Origin: Amoebidium appalachense
Lineage: Eukaryota > Ichthyosporea
Assembly: GCA_963693365.1 (NCBI GenBank)
Contig: CAVNZM010000016.1
Location: 2,232,001-2,296,000 of the forward strand
Length of the DNA: 64,000 nucleotides
Direction: 5' to 3'
The position numbers and the translations under genes were made by a program. Numbering within the stretch: position 1 is the first letter of the stretch; every line of letters begins with the position of its first letter. A model generated the notes under the pieces. The model saw only the letters and a program-made list of their open reading frames with translations, did not search any database and was not told the origin of the DNA. Of this stretch, positions 55,117 through 64,000 are shown piece after piece.

Positions 55117-55681
55117 TGGAGTCCCAAAACGAGGCACCCCAGTCAGTCGCGTGGGTAACGAAAACGCGAGGAAGACGGACAAGGTGCTTTCGAAGAAGGT
55201 TGGCGAGGACACGAGCACGGTCAGAAAAAGGACGAAACTGTGCTGGGGACGGGGTATGTTCCCTATCACACGGAACCACTGGACAATTGAAGTCACCAAT
55301 AAAAACTTGAGAAACGGGAATTTGGTTAACCACGGCTGACAAAGTGGCAGTACCTAACGACGGAGGAAAGTACACGAAAGACAAAGTCCACGCACGAAAC
55401 TGAATGGTGACGAAATACTCATGCGCCGCAATGACCCTGCAATCCGAACGAATGCTAGGATTGGCTAAAACCGCGATGCCGCCTCGGGAGAAACCAGTCG
55501 ATGACGAAGACCCAATCAAAAATCCGGATTGCTCCAACTGATGATGATTATAGAACCATGTCTCGGCAAGAACAACAAAAGAATAGGCACGAACAGAGTC
55601 AAAAATGTATTGCAATTGCGGGGATTGTAAACCATGAACATTCCAAAACAAAAAAGAAAGAGGTTGAGATTGTTGAGCCAT

Positions 55682-56790
55682 TTAATTTCCGGCAGCAGCC
55701 TGCGGTGCGCCAATCCGATCCAACCACGCACGATAAAAAGCCGCCACCTCCTGGGACGCAGTCACATGGCGGGGGGATCCGTCCGCCCGCTCGAAAAAGG
55801 CCAGCTGTTTCTGCAACCGCCCGCGAAGCATGTCCACAGCGGTTTTGCCGGCGTCCATAAATTTCTGTTGTCGAATGTTACCGAGCGCATCAGGCTGAAA
55901 AGCCGCCGAGTCCAGAATTTCGAGGTGCAGAAGGTTGCGCAGCTTGGTGCACAACTCAGCCTCGTAGTCCTCCTCAACAAGAAGCTCAAGCACACGGCCG
56001 CCGATGAAGGAATAATTGCGAATTTTGCTGGTACGCACACGAATTGCCCGAAAATCTTGCTTGATCTGCGAGATGGGGCCGCGAGCAAGGGTGACGTAGA
56101 CGGGTTTGAAAGCGGGAGAGTGAGCACGGGCTTGGTCCTGACGTGGCATGGGGTTGACAGGACGGGGACGGCACCGCTCGCGAAAGCGCTTGACAGCGGC
56201 CACAAAGCTGTCAACAGCCTCAGGCTTGCCCTTGACCGAGCCAACCTTGTTGGCCTCCTCACGAAGTGCGTCCTCCTCGGAGCGAGCAGCGGCGGCAGCA
56301 TAGGAAACGGGTATGGAATTGGCAGGGGGGCGGCTCCGCGAATCTCCGACCGTTCCGGAATGACGGTGGGAATGCGAGGGCCACCACCGTTAGGGGGAGA
56401 CGCCGCAGCAGCTGCCGCAGCGGCCGACCCCACCGGCTGAGGCTCACGGCTTGAAGGCGAAGGCGGATCGATGAAACGAGCCAGGGTGGCGGTGAGTTCC
56501 TCCACCCGCTGCAGGAGCTCAGTCACTTGGATGCGAAGACGGGCATTTTCATCACGTAGGTCCTTGAGTTGGTCTGTGTTGGTCTTGGGTTTCTTAGGGG
56601 CTGGGGTGGAAGGTTGTGGAGTAGACAACACAACCTGCTGACTCGCCTGTTGGGACTCAAAATCCAGGATGTCGTCGGAGTTTTCGATAGCGAGGACACC
56701 AAACCGGTTGGCATGGTGGGGCGGGGGGGACTGCTCGGGACTGTGCACCCGCTTGCCATCGAGAGGGACGAGGTCGTGCTGGGAGGCCAT
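55682..56790 (-). pseudogene. LINE-B ORF1 (coiled-coil RNA-binding-type protein), one frameshift
   Basis: ORF1 of the LINE, expected to bind element RNA. From ATG 56790: a Ser/Pro-rich leader, a heptad region (QLKDLRDENARLRIQVTELL, about residues 75-110) and an Ala-rich linker, after which the frame shifts. The best site is a C6 run (plus G6 at about 56325-56330). In the second frame a basic and then globular region follows (PVYVTLARGPISQIKQDFRA, VLELLVEEDYEAELCTKL) to the TAA at 55684-55682. No CCHC knuckle was seen. A one-base homopolymer change may be a sequencing error, so the gene may be intact. The TAA directly precedes the ORF2 ATG. Confidence 0.8.
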
Positions 56791-57757
56791 GGTGTTGGGC
56801 CTGAATAAAACAAAAGATGTAAAACGGTATATATACTGAAAGGGAATTCAAATCCGATGACGTAGGAAGTTAATCAATCAAGAAAGTCTCACGAATCCGG
56901 AATTTGACTCTCTATGACGTAGCACATACCAGGGGCACGATCGCACCAGGCAAGCACACGTGCGCACTGCAGCTGGCCCAGCCTGCCGGCCGTGGCCTCA
57001 CACGTACTGACGGTGTGCACGCGCTGCGATGAACTTTACGTTCGCTGCACACTCTCGCGACCGCGTGCATGCTTTCTGTCGCGGCGCCTCGACGGTTCGA
57101 TAGAGTCCAGTGTTCGCTGAATGTGTAAGGAAAAATAAGGAGCCAGCTCAGTAGGTGGCAGGGCCGTGGCCAAAAAAAAAACAAAAAAAACAGGGGGGCC
57201 TTCGGAACCACGTGAACGGTAAATACGTTTATTGTAGGTTACTCCAGCGCAGCTGGTATTTATCAATATTCACGTTTTATTCTAGCCGCTCTAATCCTCA
57301 CCCCCCTTACAGTACATGCTGATGATCCGGACCAGCCTGATCTTTCGAACTTCTTTCTACACAATACACAAAATATACACCGACGAAACTTATCGTGTGC
57401 TACAAACAAACTTGAGTACTGCTCGTATGGGTTGTCAGTCTGCAGGGTTTGCTGGCGGTGCCTGTGGGGAGTCCCAGGTTAGATAAGCATGTGAAAGCAA
57501 GGACTTTAATAACTGTTTGGTGTGTCCACCTTGTGGGCTTAATCACACACAAGCACAACCACACACACACGTGGAATCAGTCATCATGCAAACGCACGTG
57601 TGCACAACGTAACACAGAGAACAAAGCAAGGAAAGCCGCGAATACAGCGTTCAAAACAACGGTAACGTTCACACTGTCCTGCATGTAAAACAATAAACGC
57701 AACACCTGCAGACAAAACACGTGTGTCATTGTCAGGGGCGCATGCATGCACACACAC

Positions 57758-57837
<80 letters not shown>

Positions 57838-58764
57838 GTGTGTAGGTTTGTGGTGGTGTGTTGTCCGTATTGTGTGTGTGTGATAGTGTGTTAAGAGTGG
57901 CGGTATACCGATGAACCTAAGTACACATGTGCACTCAATCATCCTTGCCAAACCTTTTGCACAACACAGCACAGAACGAAGCAAGGTAAGCACAGCAGAA
58001 GTCAATCAAAGAAAACGATCAAACTTCCCACCCTCTGTCCCGCAAGTAAAACAACAAAGGGAACACATGCAGACAGGAAACATCCTTCTTCAAACAGGCG
58101 CGCGAACACACACACGTGTTTGTGTAGTGTGCGTCTGTGTGCCCGTGTGCTTGTGTATGTGTGTGCGTGTGTGCGTGCGTGCCCGTGTGTGAGTGTATGT
58201 GTGTGTGTGTGTGTGCATGTGTGTGTGTGTGGGTGTGTCGTCCGGCTCTTGTGTCTGTGTGTGGAAGTGCAACGGTATACGTGTGTTGTGCGTGCGTTGT
58301 GTGTTTGCGAGGGTGGGTGGGTGAGCAGGAAGGTGTGGGGTGTACACATGTAAGCATCAATAATATGCAAGGCCGTAGGTGTGACAAGCAAGTCTTGTAT
58401 GGCCGGTGTGTGTGTGTATGCCTGCAGGTCTAATTTTGTGTGTACTTCATCAAATCGAAGCGATGGGAGAAAAGCAAAAGCCTGGAAAAACAGTTAATCT
58501 TCACAACATGATCCAAAACGGTGGAATTCGAGGGAGGAAAGGGAGAGAGGGAGGTGGAGGGGAGGGGGGGGGGGGGGGGGGGGGGGAGGGGGGGGGAAGG
58601 GGGGGAGGGGGGAAGACATGGAATGGAGGGAGGAGGGAAAAAAAAGCACACGGGAACAAGGTGGTTAACTTTGCAATGCATGAAGGGCAAAGAGTTGGGA
58701 GAAAGAAGAGGAGAATATAGAATTGAGATGCCAGGAAATGGGATGGACGGTGAAAAGAAAAGGG

Positions 58765-58805
<41 letters not shown>

Positions 58806-58810
58806 CTCAG

Positions 58811-58896
58811 GTCGGGGGAACCTCAGGGCAGTTGTGCAAGCTGGCACGTTGATCGTGATGTCGACAGCATTCTTGCTGTGCCTGCAAAGTGTATGG
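58811..58896 (+). CDS. Candidate exon with a membrane segment
   Basis: CTCAG/ before and TATGG/GTGAGT after; in frame it gives VVQAGTLIVMSTAFLLCLQS, a plausible transmembrane helix. The minus strand of the same stretch is also open, with an acceptor-like TTTGCAG (AVDITINVPACTTALRF), so the strand is uncertain. No family assignment. Confidence 0.3.
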
Positions 58897-58929
58897 GTGA
58901 GTGTTTTTGTGTCGCTTGTCCGTGTGTTT

Positions 58930-59001
<72 letters not shown>

Positions 59002-59323
59002 TCGTGTGTGCTGTGTGGAAGGGATTGTGGGGGAGTGAGAATGGGTGGGTGGGGGGGGGGGGGGGTGGGTGGTTAGATGAGTGGGTGCCTATGGGCATAA
59101 ATGTACAACGCCATGTTGCAAGTATGGGTGTTCAGGTGTGTGTGTGAAAGCAACGGGGGATACGGGAGAGGGAAAGGGGGGGGGGGGGGGGGGGGAGGGG
59201 GGGGGGGGAAGGAAGGGAGAGGCGAGGGCATATGTGGGTTAGAGTGAAAAGAAGGAGAAGGGATATGAGAACTATTATCTTATGGATGCATGGGCCGAGG
59301 TCCTGGTGGGTGGGTGGGTGGGT

Positions 59324-59355
<32 letters not shown>

Positions 59356-59776
59356 GGAGACAGGACTGGAGAGAAAGGGGGAAAGGGTTGAGGGGGGAAG
59401 GCAATACATAAACAGCCGGGGGGGGGGGGGAGGGGGGAGGGGGGGGGGGGGAGGCAGCGCCTGAGGGGAGCAGGGGGTCCCCGCTGAGCTGGGCTAACCA
59501 ACCGTTTCGGCATGTCACGTCTGTGTGTGTGTGCGCGCGGTGTATGTGTGTGTATGTGTGCGCGCGCGCGGTGTGTGGTGCAAGTATTCATGTGTAAGGT
59601 TGGTGTGTTGGGGGGGCAGGGAGGGGGGACTCTCTATGGGCATAGATTTAGGAAGGAAGCAAAATGTCAAGCAAAGGCCCTCAGGGTGTCTGGGCTAACA
59701 CGTGTGGGTGTATGCATGCCAGCTTTCCAGCAGGTATATGCATCGGTGTTCGTGTGTGCTCTCGTCTGTGTGTGTG

Positions 59777-59817
<41 letters not shown>

Positions 59818-60480
59818 TGTGTGTGTGGGTGTGTTCGTGTGCTTGTGTGTTTTCCTGTATAGCCCGCAAGGCATGGTGTATGTCTTTTTGTGCCCTTATA
59901 CGTGTGTGTATACCTGCAGGACTTTGTGGTCAGAGGCTAGCCTGCAAAATCGTGTGGCATGCGAATGTGGCCCTGCAAGCACGTGTGAAAACAAGTGCAC
60001 GTGCGTCTGCCTGTAAGGGTGTGCTTGCCTAGACGGTTACGTGTGTGTGCTAAAAGCCAGCACGGTGTGAAACAGGTGGATTTGAGGCCAATCAGACCAT
60101 GGCCCCTTGCATGTAGAGGTGCAACTCTAAACGGGAGTTTATGCCTGTAGCTGTCTTTGGTTCCAACAAGTGTGAAAGTAAATTATGCGCACCTGTGTGT
60201 CTGTGTGTTTGTGGTGGCCCGGGTGCGGGTGTGTGTGTGTGTACGTGTGTTTGTGTGCTGGTGTCCGTGTGTGTGTATGTATGAAACTTGTGTGTAAACG
60301 ACTGCGTCTTATCGTCTGCACGCTCTTACTCCATGCGTGCGTGTGTGTGTGTGCCGTGTGTGTGTACATGTGTGTGTGTGTGTGTGTGTCTGTGTGTGTG
60401 TGTGTGTGTGCGCGCGCGCGCGCGCGTGCGTGCAAGTGTGTGCGCGAGCTTGTGTACCACTTTTCGTCACCCTACCCTAG

Positions 60481-60532
60481 GCAGATTATACGTGAAGTTG
60501 TTTACAAGCAGAGAATTAGGAACATGCTTTTG
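60481..60532 (+). CDS. Candidate short exon
   Basis: A pyrimidine-rich acceptor (CGTCACCCTACCCTAG) and a strong donor (CTTTTG/GTATGT) bound 52 nt encoding QIIREVVYKQRIRNMLL, a basic amphipathic helix. The phase does not join directly to 58811-58896, so any gene would need more exons between them. Confidence 0.3.
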
Positions 60533-61562
60533 GTATGTTCAATACCTTTCTTGACTGTAGAAGTATAGAGGCGTGACGACCAGGAGCACTCACGCCTTGG
60601 ACTCCCTCATTCTCTCTACCTCTAGAAAGAGCCCAGATGATCTGACATATACTAAATCCGTCTCAGCAGATCAGCCTAAGTCTACGATCGAGATCGGGGG
60701 GGGGGGGGGGGGGGGGGGGGGGGTGGCCCGGGTCCACAGATCATCAAGATCAAGTCCGAGGCCTCAAGATAGCTGTACAGCTGCGTGCATCTTGCCTCTG
60801 CCGGCGCAGGGCATTGGACCACGTCAGCCGGGGCAGCCGACCAATAGAATTCTAATTAGTGTGTAGGATAGATCGTAGGAGGACTTAGGAATGTGATTGT
60901 TCGGGCAGAAGCCCTTTTGTAAGTATTGGCAAGGTTTGATAGTGTATGTTGCCAAACGTGTTTATATATTTCGATGTAGAGGAAAGGGGGGAGGGAGGGG
61001 GGGGGGAGGATAGTATGAAAGGTAGATTTAGACTCTGCGGTGCCACTAGGGGGAGGGTGAGGGGTGAGACATGGATAAATATATTAGTTGAGTAGATCGA
61101 CTTAGCTCGTGCAGGCGCACGATAAAGTAGATCGGAATGTTTGGAATGTGGCATCGTAGGGGGGCCAGGTGATGATGATCTTTGAGGGCACGGCCTTGAT
61201 GGCCTCAGTTGTGACTTAGCCTCATTCCGTACGGATCTAAGTTTTGCCCGTCGGAGCCTGGTCTGAATAAACTTTACCGTTTTTCCGAACACGTTCGTTC
61301 CTTTTGTGTGTGTACACTTAGTAGAGTGCCGCGTCTCTAGTACATACACAATAGGTTACCGTGACGACATGATCTGTCGGCCCTTATTCTAAAATTGCAC
61401 GCTGCACCCCTTAGCCATTTAAGTGACCCCATACTCTGCTAGTTTGCACAATAAATATAATAACGACCAGCTTTCCTCCTTTCCATCATCAACCGATTCT
61501 CACTTCAGGACAAGCTCAAACTGTACAGTAGAGCGGCCGTTGGGAAACTGATGACTCCAAGC

Positions 61563-61612
61563 CACGGCCATCTAGAAACACCACGGCCATCTAGAAACAC
61601 CAGATGGCCGTG
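61563..61612. mobile_element. 50-bp MITE-like insertion with 8-bp target duplication
   Basis: CTCCAAGC occurs at 61555-61562 and 61613-61620. Between them are two tandem 19-bp units (CACGGCCATCTAGAAACAC) and the end AGATGGCCGTG, so the termini are perfect 11-bp inverted repeats. An 8-bp duplication with short inverted ends is the footprint of hAT- or P-like cut-and-paste transposition, but 50 bp is extremely small. Confidence 0.65.
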
Positions 61613-61856
61613 CTCCAAGCCCGGAGGCACACATTCAGCATGCCGGAGGCAAGACCGTCGTGACCATTTCTTGCTACCGTCGTGGCTCCCCGAGACTCAT
61701 GGACATGAAATCAGAGGCAAGTACGGAAGTTTATTATTTTGAAAATAAAATAAATACTCTAAAAGAATATTATGAATAACTGTTGATGGACATCTAACGA
61801 ACCATGAAAACTATGGTGTGTGTACGTGCATGTAAGTGCACGTACGGTGTGTGTGC

Positions 61857-61946
<90 letters not shown>

Positions 61947-62123
61947 CTACCCTAAAGAAGGAAACAGTGTCCCTAACGCGCAATGGCCAAGGACACCCCT
62001 TCATCTATCCAAATCTACCTAACTTGCTTTTGTGATAGTTTTAAAGCTTTGTGAATTCCTTTGTGTTTCTGAGCTCTACAGTGTACTCACCCGGGCTTGG
62101 CCGTATGTGTAGGAAAATAATAA

Positions 62124-63565
62124 TTAGCACTGGAGTAATTCTGATTCCCACACACTGAGTGCATCCTCGGTTCTGACAAACGCATCCATATAGTATCTTG
62201 GATAGAAGTGGTGAATGGCCGCCAAAACCGTTCGACAGTGGGCCAGCCCATTGTGCAGCCGTGAAGGTCTTGGATCATGATACAGCTCTGCAGCATAACT
62301 GCTTAGAAGCTCATCAATAACCCAGACATTTTCACACCGGCCGATACCCCGGGTAGTCTTACACCAGCCAACAAATCGGTCTAGCACCCTATCATAATGA
62401 CGGATGATAGCTGATTGTCTGTCGATGTTCAATACCCGTGCCACGCTGGGACTCGGAACGATTGCGCGTGACCGTGACGGTTCATCCGCGGGGTTATGTG
62501 CTGACGGCACCCACACCCAGGATGGACGCACTGCTGCTGCGCACAGGAGAGCTGCCACTCTTCTACAGAGGTGGTTCAGGCGCCTAGAGCTTGATCTCCC
62601 CTTCGCCACAGCATACACCAACGCTGTGTTCAGGTGAATCAGATGTGCGACCCGTGTGTGATGATTACGTGGAGCTCGTACAAAACGACGAAGTGACAAA
62701 AGCAACGCATGTCCCTCTAAAATGGTGATGTGATCTGTGTGCTGCCACCGTGCGGAAATGGGATGGTACCACTGCAAGCCATCCACCATATCCAACAAGC
62801 TAGCGGCGCATGCGGGGGGCTCCGGCTCAAGTGACTGGGGAGCGAAGGTGGGCTCTTCAATTTCATTTGCAACATAAACATCGCTGCGCTCGACCGATGA
62901 CGGCATATAACGAGGGTCGCCGGCCTTCGTGTCGTGCCCGTCGAGGGAAAGAAAGGAATACCCGGGTTTTGAGACGGACTGGGACAGCGCCAATAACGAT
63001 TGCTCGACCGTGACATTGGCAACCGACACCCCTGCGCCAGTCATGGACGCATCCGAGGCCAGCACGACGGAGGCTGGCTGAGCCGACAGATCACACACCA
63101 CCAAGGGAGATAATGCAATCAACATAGACAATTCGACCTTAACTGCGAGGGGAATAGTGAGATCTGTCAGTGGCGTCGTGGCATTGGAGTAAACAAACTC
63201 GTAGCAAGATTCCAACACTGAGAAAAGGCACCTATTCAAAAGTAACAACCAAGCCCAGCCCCCCAACAACCGGGATAAATTTCGTGGAGACACTGCTTGC
63301 AGGCGTAAAACGACTTCAGTGTCAGCCAGAAGCTTGGCTAGCTTAGAAGAGTCGGGTCGAATTTTACCGTCGGACCCAATGGCGAGACCGAGTGCCACCG
63401 TTTCGGGTGTAGTTCGGGCTGCTCACACCGTCTTTGACGGCTTGATTTCGAATCCGTTTTCCTCGCCTGCTAGCCCCGCTGCTGTCATCTCCGAATTCAC
63501 CCTAGATTCTTCGAACCCTATCCCCACCCTTTTCACTCTACAAGACTCCTCAACGCTAGCGAGCT
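62124..63565 (-). pseudogene. DIRS-type retroelement Pol fragment (RT end, RNase H, recombinase start)
   Basis: The minus frame 63431-62124 (continuing upstream to 63565 beyond one in-frame TGA) carries the end of a reverse transcriptase (GFEIKPSKTV, stop, ALGLAIGSDGKIRPDSSKLA), then an RNase H-like region (VVLASDASMTGAGVSV, ILEGHALLLSLRRF, WVPSAHNPADEPSR). It ends in the N-terminal helical part of a tyrosine recombinase (LDRFVGWCKTTRG, VWVIDELLSSYAAEL). This RT-RH-YR order is characteristic of DIRS/Ngaro-type elements, which integrate with a tyrosine recombinase and lack an integrase. The catalytic recombinase domain and the RT active site are absent. The stop at about 63424 and the truncation indicate a dead copy. 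Confidence 0.85.
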
Positions 63566-64000
63566 AATCAGCATGCTGAAGGGAAAAGACAAATGTAAAA
63601 GTCGTATTAATATCTAGAGCGAAAAAAGGAACCTTGAAAATGAGGAGAACGAGCTGGTTAACTTAGTTGAGTTGCCAGAATTCGTGTGACAATTGCAGAA
63701 ATCAACAGAAAAAAGGACAGCTAGCTAAGGCAACTAGTTTGTGCGCTTTTACACTAGCACCACCAAACTTAGTTCAACCAACTAACTCTACAAATCCCTT
63801 TTAACTCTGATGCCAGACACTCACACAAACGCTAAAACGAAAACCAAAGACTGAAATCCAAACGACATGTACTCCTTTAAATACCCGTTCCCAGGATGCA
63901 TTTGGAATTTGAAGCCAGACTGAAGAAACCAATCAAATGCTTTAAAATCTGACCAGATCAGAACATGCAATCAAAACCGAACCACACTAACTATATATGG
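63566..64000. other. AT-rich flank, nothing recognised
   Basis: No frame, repeat or RT-like sequence was recognised upstream of the DIRS fragment. The missing RT active-site part does not continue here in any frame I could follow. Confidence 0.5.

Larger units (their letters stand above)
48228..55681 (-). pseudogene. LINE-B ORF2 (endonuclease + reverse transcriptase), split by two insertions
   Basis: Three segments, 55681-55117, 54403-53903 and 50302-48228, total 3141 nt, exactly 1047 codons, with no internal stop seen. Segment 1 has the AP-endonuclease start (LFWNVHGLQ, LAETWF, FIGDFNC, TDWGASFWDS) and segment 2 its end (RRSSDHSPVEF) plus linker. Segment 3 holds the reverse transcriptase: PSKACGPDALPPVLFKVL, DFRPVTLTNVF, FIDLKNAYDTV, GLLQGSLLSPLLFDVFIDD and LLFADDIVLCS. 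The C-terminal CNSCFHRRWCHFC and HVDRC form a putative zinc cluster. The start codon abuts the ORF1 stop (TAAATG), suggesting termination-reinitiation. As it stands the gene cannot make one protein, but the frame was intact when the LTR elements landed. Confidence 0.92.
48151..56898 (-). mobile_element. LINE-B, essentially full length, with two nested LTR insertions
   Basis: A minus-strand non-LTR retrotransposon: 5' UTR (56898-56791), ORF1 (56790-55682), ORF2 (55681 to 48228, interrupted), 3' UTR with AATAAA and a short A tail at about 48151. GGAATTT at 48144-48150 and 56899-56905 is a possible 7-bp target duplication. The host LINE without insertions would be about 4.45 kb. Five other LINE-B copies in the window are 3' fragments. 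Confidence 0.9.
56906..62123. other. GT- and G-rich region, gene structure unresolved
   Basis: Contains (GT)n at 57763-57836, 58934-59000, 59776-59830, 60370-60410 and 61858-61945, and G tracts at 58567-58586, 58767-58803, 59321-59354 and 60697-60723. Two related blocks (57590-57720 and 57935-58080) share GCACAACRYAACACAG and ATGTAAAACAA words. 60880-61320 has an AATAAA and LTR-like look, but no ends could be paired. No complete gene can be built; candidate exons are listed separately. Confidence 0.5.

Noticed and set aside
60880-61320. Solo LTR suggested by AATAAA and T-rich tail
   Set aside because: No TG...CA ends with a matching 4-6-bp flank could be found.
61545-61600. Hammerhead ribozyme suggested by CTGATGA and GAAAC words
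   Set aside because: No helix II can form between CTGATGA and GAAAC and no cleavage-site helix is visible; the region is better explained as a MITE-like insertion.
63319-63567. 82-codon plus-strand frame at the right end
   Set aside because: It is antisense to the DIRS Pol frame, which explains its openness.

Overview
The window is nuclear DNA of a unicellular eukaryote (protist). The evidence is spliced genes with GT-AG introns, a septin, a ThrE-type transporter, a secreted multidomain protein with EGF and PAN modules, AP-endonuclease LINEs, LTR elements and a DIRS-like element. I cannot name the lineage. Much of the sequence is (CA)n/(GT)n microsatellite and homopolymer G or C tracts of 20-57 nt, mostly inside introns; almost every G/V/C/P/H-rich open frame is an artefact of these.

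Layout. 1-3977: 5' half of a septin gene on the minus strand (three exons; the rest lies left of the window). 5645-7840: an intronless 731-residue leucine-rich repeat protein (+). 9.3-13.4 kb: LINE debris (a rearranged LINE-A copy, two 3' copies of LINE-B, one inserted into a 31-bp minisatellite). 13774-24162: a complete 11-exon ThrE-family serine/threonine exporter gene (+), 501 residues, about 86% intron. 24.2-33.2 kb: no firm gene; a LINE-A with intact reverse transcriptase, a LINE-B copy with a 9-bp target duplication, a promoter-like site and one possible exon. 33179-43120: a complete 14-exon minus-strand gene for an 872-residue secreted protein: signal peptide, three DUF642-like NG(G/D)FE modules alternating with calcium-binding-type EGF domains, and a C-terminal PAN/Apple domain. 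43.1-48.1 kb: mostly non-coding, with short LINE fragments. 48151-56898: an essentially full-length LINE-B (ORF1, endonuclease, reverse transcriptase) carrying a 3.6-kb LTR retrotransposon and a separate 708-bp solo LTR, each with a 5-bp target duplication; subtracting both restores one 1,047-codon ORF2. 56.9-62.1 kb: GT- and G-rich sequence with a few possible exons and a 50-bp MITE-like insertion. 62124-63565: a decayed DIRS-type tyrosine-recombinase retroelement.

The most unusual points are (1) microsatellites acting as splice acceptors, (CA)nCAG, in at least five introns of two genes; (2) an undescribed family of roughly 110-160-bp repeats bracketed by poly-C tracts, always oriented with the host intron; (3) the LTR-in-LINE nest readable to the base; (4) a 50-bp element with 11-bp inverted ends and an 8-bp target duplication; and (5) a shared TATA plus CTCAGTTT core-promoter layout at two sites. 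I found no CRISPR array, operon or other prokaryotic system, and no convincing tRNA or rRNA gene.
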